Source: Asaia siamensis | Lineage (GTDB): Bacteria; Pseudomonadota; Alphaproteobacteria; Acetobacterales; Acetobacteraceae | NCBI RefSeq assembly: GCF_014635085.1 | Contig: NZ_BMCH01000001.1 | Coordinates: 651,151-715,150 of the forward strand | Direction: 5' to 3' | DNA length: 64,000 nucleotides | In this document: in pieces, positions 1-7,524 of the stretch | How the letters are laid out: each line of letters begins with the position of its first letter | How positions within the stretch are numbered: the stretch's first letter is position 1 | Notes under the pieces: model-generated | What the model saw: the letters and a program-made list of their open reading frames with translations, nothing else | What the model was told of the DNA's origin: nothing | Database searches by the model: none | Position numbers and translations under genes: made by a program

Positions 1-153
1 AGGCGCGAGAAGGCGTGGGCATCGCTGTCAGTCTAGACGTTAGAGGGGCGTACTACCAGCGAGGGAACGTCTCTGAGTTCGTTCGAAGCGTCTGCCTGGC
101 TAAAGCCAAGGGAACCCGCGTCAAAAACAGCTATTCAGGAAGGGTGTAACGCC

Positions 154-186
154 ATGTTGCTTGACCGGGCGAGGAACTATTTCTAG
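154..186 (+). promoter_or_regulatory. Possible 10-codon leader ORF with Shine-Dalgarno ahead of lysK
   Basis: A strong purine-rich ribosome-binding site (AGGAAGGG, about 138-145) lies 8 nt before an ATG at 154 that opens a 10-codon frame ending in TAG at 184-186, just before the likely lysK ATG at 200. The lysK ATG itself has no clear Shine-Dalgarno sequence. Either this is a translated leader that hands ribosomes on to lysK, or the site serves an in-frame TTG at 161 that would extend LysRS by 13 residues. The preceding bases 1-150 hold no gene I can recognise; one frame is open from 3 to 149 but uses rare codons and resembles nothing known to me. Confidence 0.25.
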
Positions 187-199
187 TTTTCATCCGATC

Positions 200-1825
200 A
201 TGTCCGACAGCATTCAAAACAACGCCCCGCTCCCTCCTGATGCTCCTGCGCTGCCAAAAGCCTGGCCGTTCGAGGAGGCGCGAAAAATCGCGGCCCATGT
301 CGAGGCACGCGGTGGCGAGGCGCCTGCTCTGCTCGAGACCGGTTATGGCCCCTCTGGCCTGCCCCATATCGGGACGTTTGGCGAGGTTGCCCGCACTACG
401 TGGGTGCGTCAGGCCTATGAGCAGCTTACAGGCCGCAAGACGCGTCTACTGGCGTTCTCTGACGACATGGATGCCCTGCGCAAGGTGCCGGGCAACGTGC
501 CGAACCAGGAGATGCTGACGCAGCATCTCGGTCTGCCGCTCAGCCGCATCCCTGACCCGTTCGGCAAATTCGAGAGTTTTTCGGCGCATAACAACGCCAT
601 GCTGTGCGAATTCCTGGATCGCTTCGGCTTCGATTACGAATTTGCATCGGCGACCGATTATTACACCTCCGGCGTTTTCGATGCAGCTTTGCGCCGTATG
701 CTCGAGGTGCATGATGAAGTCGTGGCGACCATCGCTCCGACACTCGGTGCCGAGCGCCGCGCCACCTATTCGCCCGTGCTTCCCATTCATCCCCGCACCG
801 GTCAGGTCATGCAGGTGCCTGTCATCAAGGTTGACCCCGACGCCGCCACGGTGGCCTGGAAAGACCCGGAGACAGGGGAGACATTCGAGACCTCCGTTCT
901 GGGCGGTCACGCCAAGATGCAGTGGAAGGCCGACTGGGCCATGCGCTGGTTCGCGCTGGGCGTCGATTACGAAATGTCGGGCAAGGACCTGATCGACAGC
1001 GTGAAGCTGTCGAGCAAGATCTGCCGTATTCTCGGCAAGGCACCGCCTGCCGGGCTGACCTACGAGCTGTTCCTTGATCAGAACGCGCAGAAGATCAGCA
1101 AGTCCAAGGGCAACGGGCTTTCGATTGATGAGTGGCTGCATTACGCACCGCCCGAGAGTCTGGCGCAGTACATGTTCAACCAGCCGACGCGCGCCAAGCG
1201 TCTGTTTTTTGACGTGATTCCGCGGGCTATGGACGAATATCTGGCCAATCTGGACAAGGCGGTCGAGACGCAGGACCCGCTGGTTCTGCAGGCAAACCCG
1301 GCCTGGTTCATTCATGGCGGTGAAATCGATAGCGGTCTGTCGAGCCCGGTCTCTTTCACGGCGTTGCTCAACCTGGCTTCGGTTGCCAATGCCGAAACCA
1401 GCGACACGCTCTGGAAATTCCTTCGTCGTTATGATCCCTCGCTTTCGCCCGAGACTCATCCTTATGTCGACCGTCTGGTCGGCCATGCGCTGGTCTATTT
1501 CAAGGAATTCGTTCGTCCGGCCAAGACGTTCCGTGCGCCGACCGATCTGGAGCGCGTGGCACTGCAGGATCTGGCAGACGCCTTGAAACAGGCCGATGCG
1601 AGCCTATCTCCGGTTGAAGTTCAGGACATCGTCTTTGAAATCGGCAAGAAGCATCAGATCCAGCCGCTGCGCGCGTGGTTCGGGTGCCTCTATGAAGTGC
1701 TTCTGGGTCAGACTGAAGGGCCGCGTTTCGGTATCTTCGCCTCACTTTTCGGTCTGCCGGAAACCGTGGCGCTGATCGAAGGGGCGCTTGCCCGCGACGC
1801 CCATGTCGAGGAAGCGGTTCAGTGA
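200..1825 (+). CDS. lysK: Lysyl-tRNA synthetase, class I
   Basis: Attaches lysine to tRNA-Lys in the cytoplasm using ATP. This is the class I form found in archaea, many Alphaproteobacteria and spirochaetes, unrelated to the class II LysS/LysU enzyme. About 541 residues, normal for the family. The HIGH-type nucleotide-binding motif is read as GPSGLPHIGTFGE near residue 50, and the KMSKS-type loop as KISKSKGNG near residue 298. The ATG at 200 (MSDSIQ) is preferred because the alignable part begins just after it; a TTG at 161 is an alternative. The MprF-like gene follows after 36 bases. That pairing is notable because canonical MprF enzymes consume Lys-tRNA, although the neighbour appears to lack part of the transferase domain. 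Confidence 0.95.
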   Translation: MSDSIQNNAPLPPDAPALPKAWPFEEARKIAAHVEARGGEAPALLETGYGPSGLPHIGTFGEVARTTWVRQAYEQLTGRKTRLLAFSDDMDALRKVPGNVPNQEMLTQHLGLPLSRIPDPFGKFESFSAHNNAMLCEFLDRFGFDYEFASATDYYTSGVFDAALRRMLEVHDEVVATIAPTLGAERRATYSPVLPIHPRTGQVMQVPVIKVDPDAATVAWKDPETGETFETSVLGGHAKMQWKADWAMRWFALGVDYEMSGKDLIDSVKLSSKICRILGKAPPAGLTYELFLDQNAQKISKSKGNGLSIDEWLHYAPPESLAQYMFNQPTRAKRLFFDVIPRAMDEYLANLDKAVETQDPLVLQANPAWFIHGGEIDSGLSSPVSFTALLNLASVANAETSDTLWKFLRRYDPSLSPETHPYVDRLVGHALVYFKEFVRPAKTFRAPTDLERVALQDLADALKQADASLSPVEVQDIVFEIGKKHQIQPLRAWFGCLYEVLLGQTEGPRFGIFASLFGLPETVALIEGALARDAHVEEAVQ

Positions 1826-1861
1826 GAAAGAGAGACGATCGTCAGCCTTAATCGAGGGTTC

Positions 1862-3955
1862 ATGACCGTTCAGGAACAGACAACATCCTGCTGTGAAGAA
1901 GGCGAGGCGAAGCAGGCCAGCCCATGGCGTCGGCTGGCCTGCCGCCTTCCGGCGCTGGTCGGCCTCGTTCTGCTTGTGGCGGCGATCTTTGTTATCCAGA
2001 AAGAGCTGAAATCGCTCTCGCTGTCAGAGATACGCTCTGCCTTCGCTGCCATTCCTGCCCAGGCACTTGCGGCGGGTGTTGGCTGCACGGTTCTGTCCTA
2101 TTTCATTCTTTCCTTCTACGACTGGCTGGCCTGCTATCATATCGGGTCGAAGCAGTCTTTTCTCAGAACGGCTTTCGCGGCCTTCTGCTCCTATGTGCTG
2201 TCGCATAATCTCGGATGCTCGGCGATTTCAGGCGCAGCGGTCCGTTTCAGGCTCTATCGCAACTGGGGTGTTTCTCCGGGCGGTATTGCCCAGATCATCG
2301 CGTTCTGCTCGACCACCTATCTGCTTGGGGCAATGGCGCTGATCGGTGGGGTGCTGCTTTTCGAGCCATCCCATATTCCGCTTATCGATCATCTCCCCCA
2401 TCTGTTGTTACAATGCGGTGGTGCCGCCGCCTGGATGGCCGTTCTGGCCTATCTTGTCGTCTCGGTGCGCTATCGCCAGATGCGGATCTGGCGCTACACG
2501 CTCGACGTGCCGGGCTTCCGTGTTGCTCTGGCGCAGGTTGTGGTGAGCTCGGCCGATATGGCAGCGACGGCGCTTATCGCCTTCGTGTTGCTGCCCCCTC
2601 AGGCGACCATCAGCTTTCCGGCGTTTCTCGCGATCTATATCGCATCCTACACGGCAGGTCTGGTGGCCAGTGTGCCGGGCGGTCTGGGGGTTTTCGATGG
2701 GGCGATGCTGCTGGCGCTTGGCCCCTATATGCCCACCCCCCAGATTCTGGGCGTCATACTGACTTTCCGGCTTTTCTATTACATCATTCCGCTGGTGCTG
2801 GCGGGCATCATGTTTGCCGTGCACGAACTGTTCCTGCGTGGCGATGCCGCTTGGGCCAAGCGCCGCGGTGCGATCCCGGGTGTGGCCCTGATGCGGCGCC
2901 CCAGTCAGGTCGTGCGTGAATCGGAAGCCGATTTTTCTGTGACGGTCGCGACCGGTGTGGTGGCGGGGACGGGTATTCTTCTTGTCTTTTACGCCGTTGC
3001 GGTGCCCGCTCCGCTTCTGGGCACGCCATTCGCGCATCTTCTGCTGCAGGCGGCAGAGTTTCTCCTGTGCCTCACAGGTGTCATGCTGGTGGGGGTTGCG
3101 GCAGGCCTGGCCCAGCGTGTCACAGCGGCATGGCGCGCGTCACTGATTCTGCTCGGTCTTGCCATTCCGCTGGTCATTCTGCGTCAGGGGCCGCTTGGTA
3201 TATCGCTCAGCCTTGCGCTTGTGATGTTCCTGATTGCGCCTTTCCGTGCTTGCTATTATCGCAAGGCGCGGCTGTTTTCCGAGCCGCTGAGCCCGACCCT
3301 GATGGCGCCCGTCACACTATGGGTCGTCAGTCTCGCAAGCGTCGGCCTTTTCGCCCTGCGTCAGCATCTGGGTCATGCCTGGTGGCGCTCGCTCATCTAT
3401 GATGCGCATACCTCTGTTGTGCGTTGGGCGCTGGGTATTTCTGCCATCCTAGGTATTGTCGCTGTCGTCCAGATGCTGCGACGCAGCCAGGTTCTGGTAC
3501 GGCCCTGGGATCGGGAGAGCGAGACGCTCTATAAAAGCCTCGCGCATGCGCTCGAAGAATTGGGTCCTCGCCGTCCGAGTGGCCTGATACTTAATGACAA
3601 CGGCCGTGCCGGGATTCCGTTTCTTAGGACCGGGCAGTTCATTATCGGTGTTGGCGATCCGGCCGGTGCAGAGAACGATTGCATTGCAGCGATCTGGCGA
3701 TTGCGCGATCTCGCCATGGAAGAGGGGCGTCACCCTGTTTTTATCAAGGTCGGGCAGGCATTGATCGGCGTTTACCATGATATCGGCATGACGGTGTGCC
3801 CGAATGGCCCCGGTGAATCAGGCGTTCTTTGCTGCCTTGCGCAGGATCTGCAGGCGGTGAAAGCCGTGCTGGGCAGCGAGCACAAGCGTCTGAAGCGTCT
3901 TCTCAATGCCAAGGGGTTTCTGTCGGTCAAGGCACGTACAGACAGGGCCGGGTGA
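1862..3955 (+). CDS. MprF/LpiA-like membrane protein with shortened C-terminal domain
   Basis: 697 residues. The first roughly 540 form a multi-pass membrane region typical of the lysylphosphatidylglycerol synthase/flippase family (UPF0104-type fold, with a conserved-looking SVPGGLGVFDGA segment near residue 275). The remainder matches the first half of the DUF2156 aminoacyl-transferase region, including a GDPAGAEN motif near residue 598 and a PVFIKVGQALIGVYHDIGM stretch. Full-length MprF/LpiA proteins are around 840-880 residues with two GNAT-like halves. Here the protein stops about 150 residues early, and the next gene starts inside its stop codon, so no missing half lies downstream. It may act as a lipid flippase or modified aminoacyl-lipid synthase; transferase activity is doubtful. 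It sits 36 bases after lysK, probably in the same transcript. Confidence 0.8.
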   Translation: MTVQEQTTSCCEEGEAKQASPWRRLACRLPALVGLVLLVAAIFVIQKELKSLSLSEIRSAFAAIPAQALAAGVGCTVLSYFILSFYDWLACYHIGSKQSFLRTAFAAFCSYVLSHNLGCSAISGAAVRFRLYRNWGVSPGGIAQIIAFCSTTYLLGAMALIGGVLLFEPSHIPLIDHLPHLLLQCGGAAAWMAVLAYLVVSVRYRQMRIWRYTLDVPGFRVALAQVVVSSADMAATALIAFVLLPPQATISFPAFLAIYIASYTAGLVASVPGGLGVFDGAMLLALGPYMPTPQILGVILTFRLFYYIIPLVLAGIMFAVHELFLRGDAAWAKRRGAIPGVALMRRPSQVVRESEADFSVTVATGVVAGTGILLVFYAVAVPAPLLGTPFAHLLLQAAEFLLCLTGVMLVGVAAGLAQRVTAAWRASLILLGLAIPLVILRQGPLGISLSLALVMFLIAPFRACYYRKARLFSEPLSPTLMAPVTLWVVSLASVGLFALRQHLGHAWWRSLIYDAHTSVVRWALGISAILGIVAVVQMLRRSQVLVRPWDRESETLYKSLAHALEELGPRRPSGLILNDNGRAGIPFLRTGQFIIGVGDPAGAENDCIAAIWRLRDLAMEEGRHPVFIKVGQALIGVYHDIGMTVCPNGPGESGVLCCLAQDLQAVKAVLGSEHKRLKRLLNAKGFLSVKARTDRAG

Positions 3956-4677
3956 TGCATCTGCCCCATGTGCTGACGCAGCCGGTCAATTTCAGTGATG
4001 TGACCGCCATCTGGCTCATGGCGTATTCGGCCCTTTTCTCTATCGTCAACCCGCTTGGGGCATCATTGATTTTTGCGCAGATGACCCTGGGGCGTCCAAA
4101 GCGCGATGTCGTTACGCTGGCGAGGCTGGTGGGTTTTTATTCCTTCATCATCCTCATGGTCTCGGTCTGGCTGGGCGGCTGGATTTTGAGTTTTTTCCGC
4201 ATCAGTATCGATGCCCTGCGCGTCGCTGGCGGGCTGGTCGTGGCGTCACGCGCCTGGACTCTTCTGCTCGCTCCTGAAGAAAATGAGGCGCGCAAGGAGC
4301 GTCAGGTTTTCAATCATGACAATGCGGGTCAGGAGAGTGATCTCGGAGATCGCGCCTTCTTTCCGCTCGCCATGCCGTTTACTGTGGGGCCTGGCAGTAT
4401 CGCGGTCGCGATTGCGCTGAGCTCCGGTCGTACGCTCGGTGCGTCGCCTGCGAGCTATATTCTGGCACTGTCTCTAGCAGTATGCGCCGTCGCTCTGACT
4501 GTTGTTCTGCTCTATACCTATGCGGAACGTATTGTGAGCTCTCTGGGGAGAACGGGCGCGCGTATCGTCAGCCGACTGGCCGCCCTCATTCTGCTTTGTA
4601 TCGGTATACAGATCCTGTTCGCGGGGCTTGAGGGCTTCGTGATGTCGGCGCTGAAACACGCGCATCTGCTGACCTGA
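3955..4677 (+). CDS. MarC family integral membrane protein
   Basis: 240 residues, about six hydrophobic segments, typical MarC/UPF0056 length. The N-terminal helix carries the family's FSIVNPLGA sequence near residue 25, and a second PFTVGPGS segment appears near residue 140, the recognised internal repeat. The family is widespread but its function is unsettled; early links to multiple antibiotic resistance were not confirmed, so I give no gene name. The start ATG overlaps the stop of the MprF-like gene (TGATG), so translation is probably coupled and the two membrane proteins co-produced. A start further upstream at 3829 would run through the previous gene and is rejected. Confidence 0.85.
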   Translation: MHLPHVLTQPVNFSDVTAIWLMAYSALFSIVNPLGASLIFAQMTLGRPKRDVVTLARLVGFYSFIILMVSVWLGGWILSFFRISIDALRVAGGLVVASRAWTLLLAPEENEARKERQVFNHDNAGQESDLGDRAFFPLAMPFTVGPGSIAVAIALSSGRTLGASPASYILALSLAVCAVALTVVLLYTYAERIVSSLGRTGARIVSRLAALILLCIGIQILFAGLEGFVMSALKHAHLLT

Positions 4678-4707
4678 CACACAGATCCCCGTGCGGGCCG
4701 GTCATTT

Positions 4708-5322
4708 TCAGGCGAGCGCCTTTTGTATCTCTTCCCTCAGGGCAGGGATCACCTCGCCCTGAAACCACGGTGCCCGTTTCTCCCATACACCCGTTCGCCA
4801 GGAGGGGTGGGGCAGGGGAAAATAACGGGGGAGATAGCGTCGAAAGTCTTTTACCCGTTCGCCTACAGACCCGCGACCAAGCGTGTAGTGCTGGCTATAG
4901 CTCCCTACCAGCAGGATCAACCTGAGCGACGTCAGGTGGGACAGCACCTCATCTCGCCAGGCTGGCGCGCATTCTGGCCGGGGCGGCTTGTCGCCCCCAT
5001 TGGGCAGGCGACCGGGATAGCACAGCCCCATCGGCAGAATTGCCACCTTGCTGGTGTCATAGAAATCGTCTTCCGACAGGTTCATCCAGCTTCTCAGGCG
5101 CCTGCCCGAGGGATCGTAGAAGGATTTGCCGCTCTCATGAGCAATTGTGCCGGGCGCCTGGCTGGCGATCAGTATCCGCGCCTTTTTTGAGACATGAATC
5201 AGCGGCTTCGGCCCCAGGGGCAGTTCAGGCGCGCAGATCGTGCAGGCACGCACACGGGCGACGAGGGAGTCGAGCGTCTCGTTGTTGCTGCGAGCCAAGG
5301 CTGCCTGACCGTCTGTATTCAT
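4708..5322 (-). CDS. Uracil-DNA glycosylase family protein, four-cysteine type
   Basis: 204 residues. Base-excision repair fold: motif 1 reads ASQAPG at 53-58, followed by FYDPSGRRLRSW, and the late motif is PHPSWRTG near 172. Four cysteines are placed at 27, 30, 102 and 119 (C-x2-C-x71-C-x16-C), the spacing pattern of the [4Fe-4S] cluster in family 4 uracil-DNA glycosylases. The surrounding sequence deviates from classical family 4 (SQAPG rather than GEAPG), so it is probably a sub-branch, and its substrate preference is not established. The start overlaps the stop of thpR by ATGA, so the two are co-transcribed with thpR first. Confidence 0.8.
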   Translation of the reverse strand: MNTDGQAALARSNNETLDSLVARVRACTICAPELPLGPKPLIHVSKKARILIASQAPGTIAHESGKSFYDPSGRRLRSWMNLSEDDFYDTSKVAILPMGLCYPGRLPNGGDKPPRPECAPAWRDEVLSHLTSLRLILLVGSYSQHYTLGRGSVGERVKDFRRYLPRYFPLPHPSWRTGVWEKRAPWFQGEVIPALREEIQKALA

Positions 5323-5882
5323 GAAGCCCGGAGCGGCGTATGAGCCAGGGCGCTCAAGGGATAGTCGGCGCAGGCCTCGTAGTGCGGTTCGTCATTCGTC
5401 TTGTGTGAGTGGAAGAGCGTTATGTGTTCGATCTCGACGCTTGAGCTGCGAAGCAGATTATGATTCTGGACCCAGCGAATGATGTCCGGGCCGGGATCCC
5501 CCTGAAATGTGCCGAGTGAGACATGAGGCTGGAAGCGCCTCTTCTCGGCGGCCAGACCGGCGCGCCTGAGGGCGGTTTCAACCTTTGCCTGCAGGGTTGT
5601 CAGGGCATCGGATGGCGCAAGGCCTGCCCAGAGGCGAGAGCGCCCTGCCTGGGTGAATACCCCGACGCCGTTCAGTTCCAGCGACACAGGGGCTGCTGTG
5701 ATACCGGCCAGGGCATGATCGATTTCTTCCAGCAGCGGCCGCCCCCTGACCTCCCCCAGGAAGCGAAGGGTCAGGTGATAGCTCTCGGGGGGATACCAGA
5801 CCACACCCGCTATCGACCGACGCAGGGAAGAGAGGAGGCGCTTTTGCTCGTTGGGTAGGTCGAGGGCTGCGAAAAGGCGCAT
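5319..5882 (-). CDS. thpR: RNA 2',3'-cyclic phosphodiesterase
   Basis: 187 residues, the usual size for the 2H phosphoesterase family. Both catalytic HxTx-type motifs are present: HLTL at residue 36 and HVSL at residue 120 (Ser replaces Thr in the second, a common variant). It opens 2',3'-cyclic phosphates on RNA; LigT/ThpR enzymes were first described as 2'-5' RNA ligases. It is the first gene of a two-gene minus-strand unit with the uracil-DNA glycosylase-like gene, overlapping it by four bases. The physiological role is poorly known in bacteria. Confidence 0.9.
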   Translation of the reverse strand: MRLFAALDLPNEQKRLLSSLRRSIAGVVWYPPESYHLTLRFLGEVRGRPLLEEIDHALAGITAAPVSLELNGVGVFTQAGRSRLWAGLAPSDALTTLQAKVETALRRAGLAAEKRRFQPHVSLGTFQGDPGPDIIRWVQNHNLLRSSSVEIEHITLFHSHKTNDEPHYEACADYPLSALAHTPLRAS

Positions 5883-6062
5883 GAAGCGATCCTGAGTGCG
5901 ATGGGATAACGGCTGGGCCGCGTTGGCAGCCTTGTCGGTCTTTTCAAAACTATGGCGCGGCTCGCTGGCCTCGTTGTATAACCAGCATGATTAACGCGGT
6001 GAAACGTCCCGGTTTCAGTCGGGCGTCCTATGTATCTTAGAATGTCCGGGGCGCTGTTCGAC

Positions 6063-6080
6063 TTGACCGTTGTATCTGAA
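6063..6080 (+). promoter_or_regulatory. Copy 1 of shared motif TTGACY-N4-TATCTGAA upstream of the BI-1 gene
   Basis: TTGACC, four bases, then TATCTGAA, 56 bases before the start codon of the Bax inhibitor-1 family gene. The TTGACC could be a -35 box with a weak -10 (ACATTT) 17 bases downstream. The same 18-bp arrangement recurs at 7009-7026 ahead of the cyo operon. Only two copies were noticed. Confidence 0.35.
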
Positions 6081-6136
6081 GCGCCACATTTAGAAAAGAA
6101 AACGGCCATTCCGGCCAGATTTCAGGAAAGGGTGTC

Positions 6137-6919
6137 ATGGCTTTCGTTCCCAATTCTCGTTCTAGCGGTTCTTCTCCCCAGGCGGGAACCGCCAGCTTCG
6201 ATACGGTCGATGCCGGTCTGCGCGCCTACATGCTCAGCGTGTACAACTGGATGACGGCCGGTCTGGTCCTCACCGGCGTGGTCGCCTATGCCGTAGCCGA
6301 AACCTCGCTGAGCAACCTGTTCTATCATCAGGTCATCACGTCGGGCGGCATCATCACCCGCCCCACGGGTCTCGGTATGCTGACCATCTTCGCACCGCTG
6401 GTGTTCGTTCTGGTGATGTCGTTCGGCGTCAACCGACTGTCCCGCCAGGCGGCTCAGGGATTGTTCTGGGGCTTCTGCGCCGTGATGGGTGCGAGCCTGT
6501 CGAACATTCTGCTCGTCTACACGCATACATCGGTGGCAAGCACTTTCTTCATCACCTCGGCGACCTTCGCGGCGATGTCGCTCTGGGGCTATACGACCAA
6601 GCGGGACCTAAGCTCGCTCGGTTCGTTCTGCTTCATGGGGCTGATTGGCCTGATCATTGCCATGACGGTGAACATGTTCATGCACAGCGCAGCGATGTCG
6701 TTCCTCGTGAGCATCGTTGGCGTGGGTCTTTTCACGGTGCTGACTGCTTTCGATACGCAGCGCATCCGTTCGACCTACCAATACTATCTGAGCTATGTCG
6801 GGCCCGAGGAAATGGGCAAGCGCAGTGTTTATGATGCCCTGTCGCTTTATCTCAACTTTATCAACCTGTTCACCTTTTTGCTCCAGTTCATGGGTGTCCG
6901 TAGTAATAACAACGGATAA
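6137..6919 (+). CDS. Bax inhibitor-1/YccA family membrane protein
   Basis: 260 residues with about seven hydrophobic helices, the standard BI-1 (UPF0005) layout. Recognisable elements are the N-terminal FDTVDAGLRAYMLSVYNWM segment and a C-terminal region with FDTQRIRSTYQ and SLYLNFINLFTFLLQ. Bacterial relatives include YccA, which modulates FtsH proteolysis, and the calcium-leak protein BsYetJ; which role applies here is unknown. The start has an AGGAAAG Shine-Dalgarno 6-8 bases upstream. It is a single-gene unit closed by the hairpin at 6950. Confidence 0.92.
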   Translation: MAFVPNSRSSGSSPQAGTASFDTVDAGLRAYMLSVYNWMTAGLVLTGVVAYAVAETSLSNLFYHQVITSGGIITRPTGLGMLTIFAPLVFVLVMSFGVNRLSRQAAQGLFWGFCAVMGASLSNILLVYTHTSVASTFFITSATFAAMSLWGYTTKRDLSSLGSFCFMGLIGLIIAMTVNMFMHSAAMSFLVSIVGVGLFTVLTAFDTQRIRSTYQYYLSYVGPEEMGKRSVYDALSLYLNFINLFTFLLQFMGVRSNNNG

Positions 6920-6949
6920 CTAGCTGTCTCATACAGAGTTTTATTTGAC

Positions 6950-6977
6950 GGGGTGCGTCTCAGACGCATCCCGTTTT
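6950..6977 (+). terminator. Rho-independent terminator after the BI-1 gene
   Basis: GGGGTGCGTCT and AGACGCATCCC form a stem around CTCAG, followed by GTTTTTGTTT. It lies 30 bases after the stop of the Bax inhibitor-1 family gene and separates it from the cyo leader. Confidence 0.8.
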
Positions 6978-7401
6978 TGTTTATCCAGACTATTTCAGTC
7001 TAATTAACTTGACTTTTCTATCTGAACCAAACCTAAAAAATCCGCAATGAATTGCGGCGAAAAAGCGTTTCTTGCCTTTAACTTATTGAAAACATTTCGT
7101 TTTCTATGTGTTCAAATTGTGAACGTGACTGTGAAAACTTGTTATGAGTGCTTGCTTTGCGCGCCAATCAGGCGGAAACAACACAACAGAGCTGGGCATT
7201 CACGCCCAGCGTGCAGGCAGGCGGGTTTTCTGACGAAGGCTCTGTCTGCTGAAGTTAAGGCGAGGCAACGATGGCGCGGATTGCAGTCGGGCGCCCACAA
7301 GGCACCGGCAAACGTAATGTTACATCTTCGGGCGGCAGGGGTCGCACGCTGGTGTCACGTTGCGGAGCGATACGCGCCCTCAACTGGAATAGGAGAGATG
7401 G
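6978..7401 (+). promoter_or_regulatory. Long upstream region of the cyo operon
   Basis: More than 400 bases without a convincing gene before the leader ORF at 7402. The first part is AT-rich and carries the second copy of the TTGACY-N4-TATCTGAA motif (7009-7026), where TTGACT could be a -35 box with CCTAAA about 17 bases downstream. A clean 7-bp stem GCTGGGC/GCCCAGC with a six-base loop lies at 7191-7210, without a T-run, so not an obvious terminator. If transcription starts near 7040 the cyo mRNA would have a 5' leader of nearly 480 bases, room for oxygen- or iron-responsive control, which is inference. Confidence 0.4.
7009..7026 (+). promoter_or_regulatory. Copy 2 of shared motif TTGACY-N4-TATCTGAA upstream of cyo
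   Basis: TTGACT, four bases, TATCTGAA: identical spacing to the copy at 6063-6080, with 13 of 14 defined positions shared outside the spacer. It sits in the AT-rich start of the cyo upstream region and may be a promoter element or the binding site of a common regulator of the two neighbouring units. Confidence 0.35.
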
Positions 7402-7524
7402 ATGACATCCCCTGAAGGTGTTGTCGCCATGTTCGACCAAGCCGAGGTCGGGTTGAGCGGCAGCGTAGCGCAGCCACAGAGCTTGACGGTCGGTTCAACG
7501 AGCGGGGCAGACAATGAACAATAG
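7402..7524 (+). CDS. Putative 40-residue leader peptide overlapping cyoA
   Basis: A short frame starting at ATG 7402 with AGGAGA at 7391-7396 (five-base spacing), better than the cyoA site. It encodes 40 residues beginning MTSPEGVVAMFDQAEVG and ending GADNEQ, with no membrane segment or known domain. Its stop (7522-7524) lies 11 bases inside cyoA, which begins at 7514 in another frame with only a weak GGGG site, the arrangement expected for translational coupling. It could set cyoA expression or be a small protein in its own right. No homologue is known to me; expression is unproven. Confidence 0.4.
   Translation: MTSPEGVVAMFDQAEVGLSGSVAQPQSLTVGSTSGADNEQ

Noticed and set aside
1-150. End of a structural RNA or upstream gene
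   Set aside because: One frame is open and some stems can be drawn, but nothing matches tmRNA, RNase P, SRP RNA or a known protein C-terminus.
446-1486. 346-codon minus-strand frame opposite lysK
   Set aside because: Shadow of lysK; no domain or start signal.
3829-3954. Upstream extension of marC
   Set aside because: In-frame codons before 3955 lie inside the MprF-like gene in another frame; the TGATG overlap start fits MarC family length.
3955-4100. Frameshifted missing half of MprF downstream
   Set aside because: The sequence after the stop is a clear MarC N-terminus in its own frame; no transferase residues appear in any frame.
7047-7401. Longer plus-strand frame upstream of cyoA
   Set aside because: Starts in AT-rich untranslated sequence, contains basic low-complexity residues and no start signal; the 7402 frame is the better candidate.
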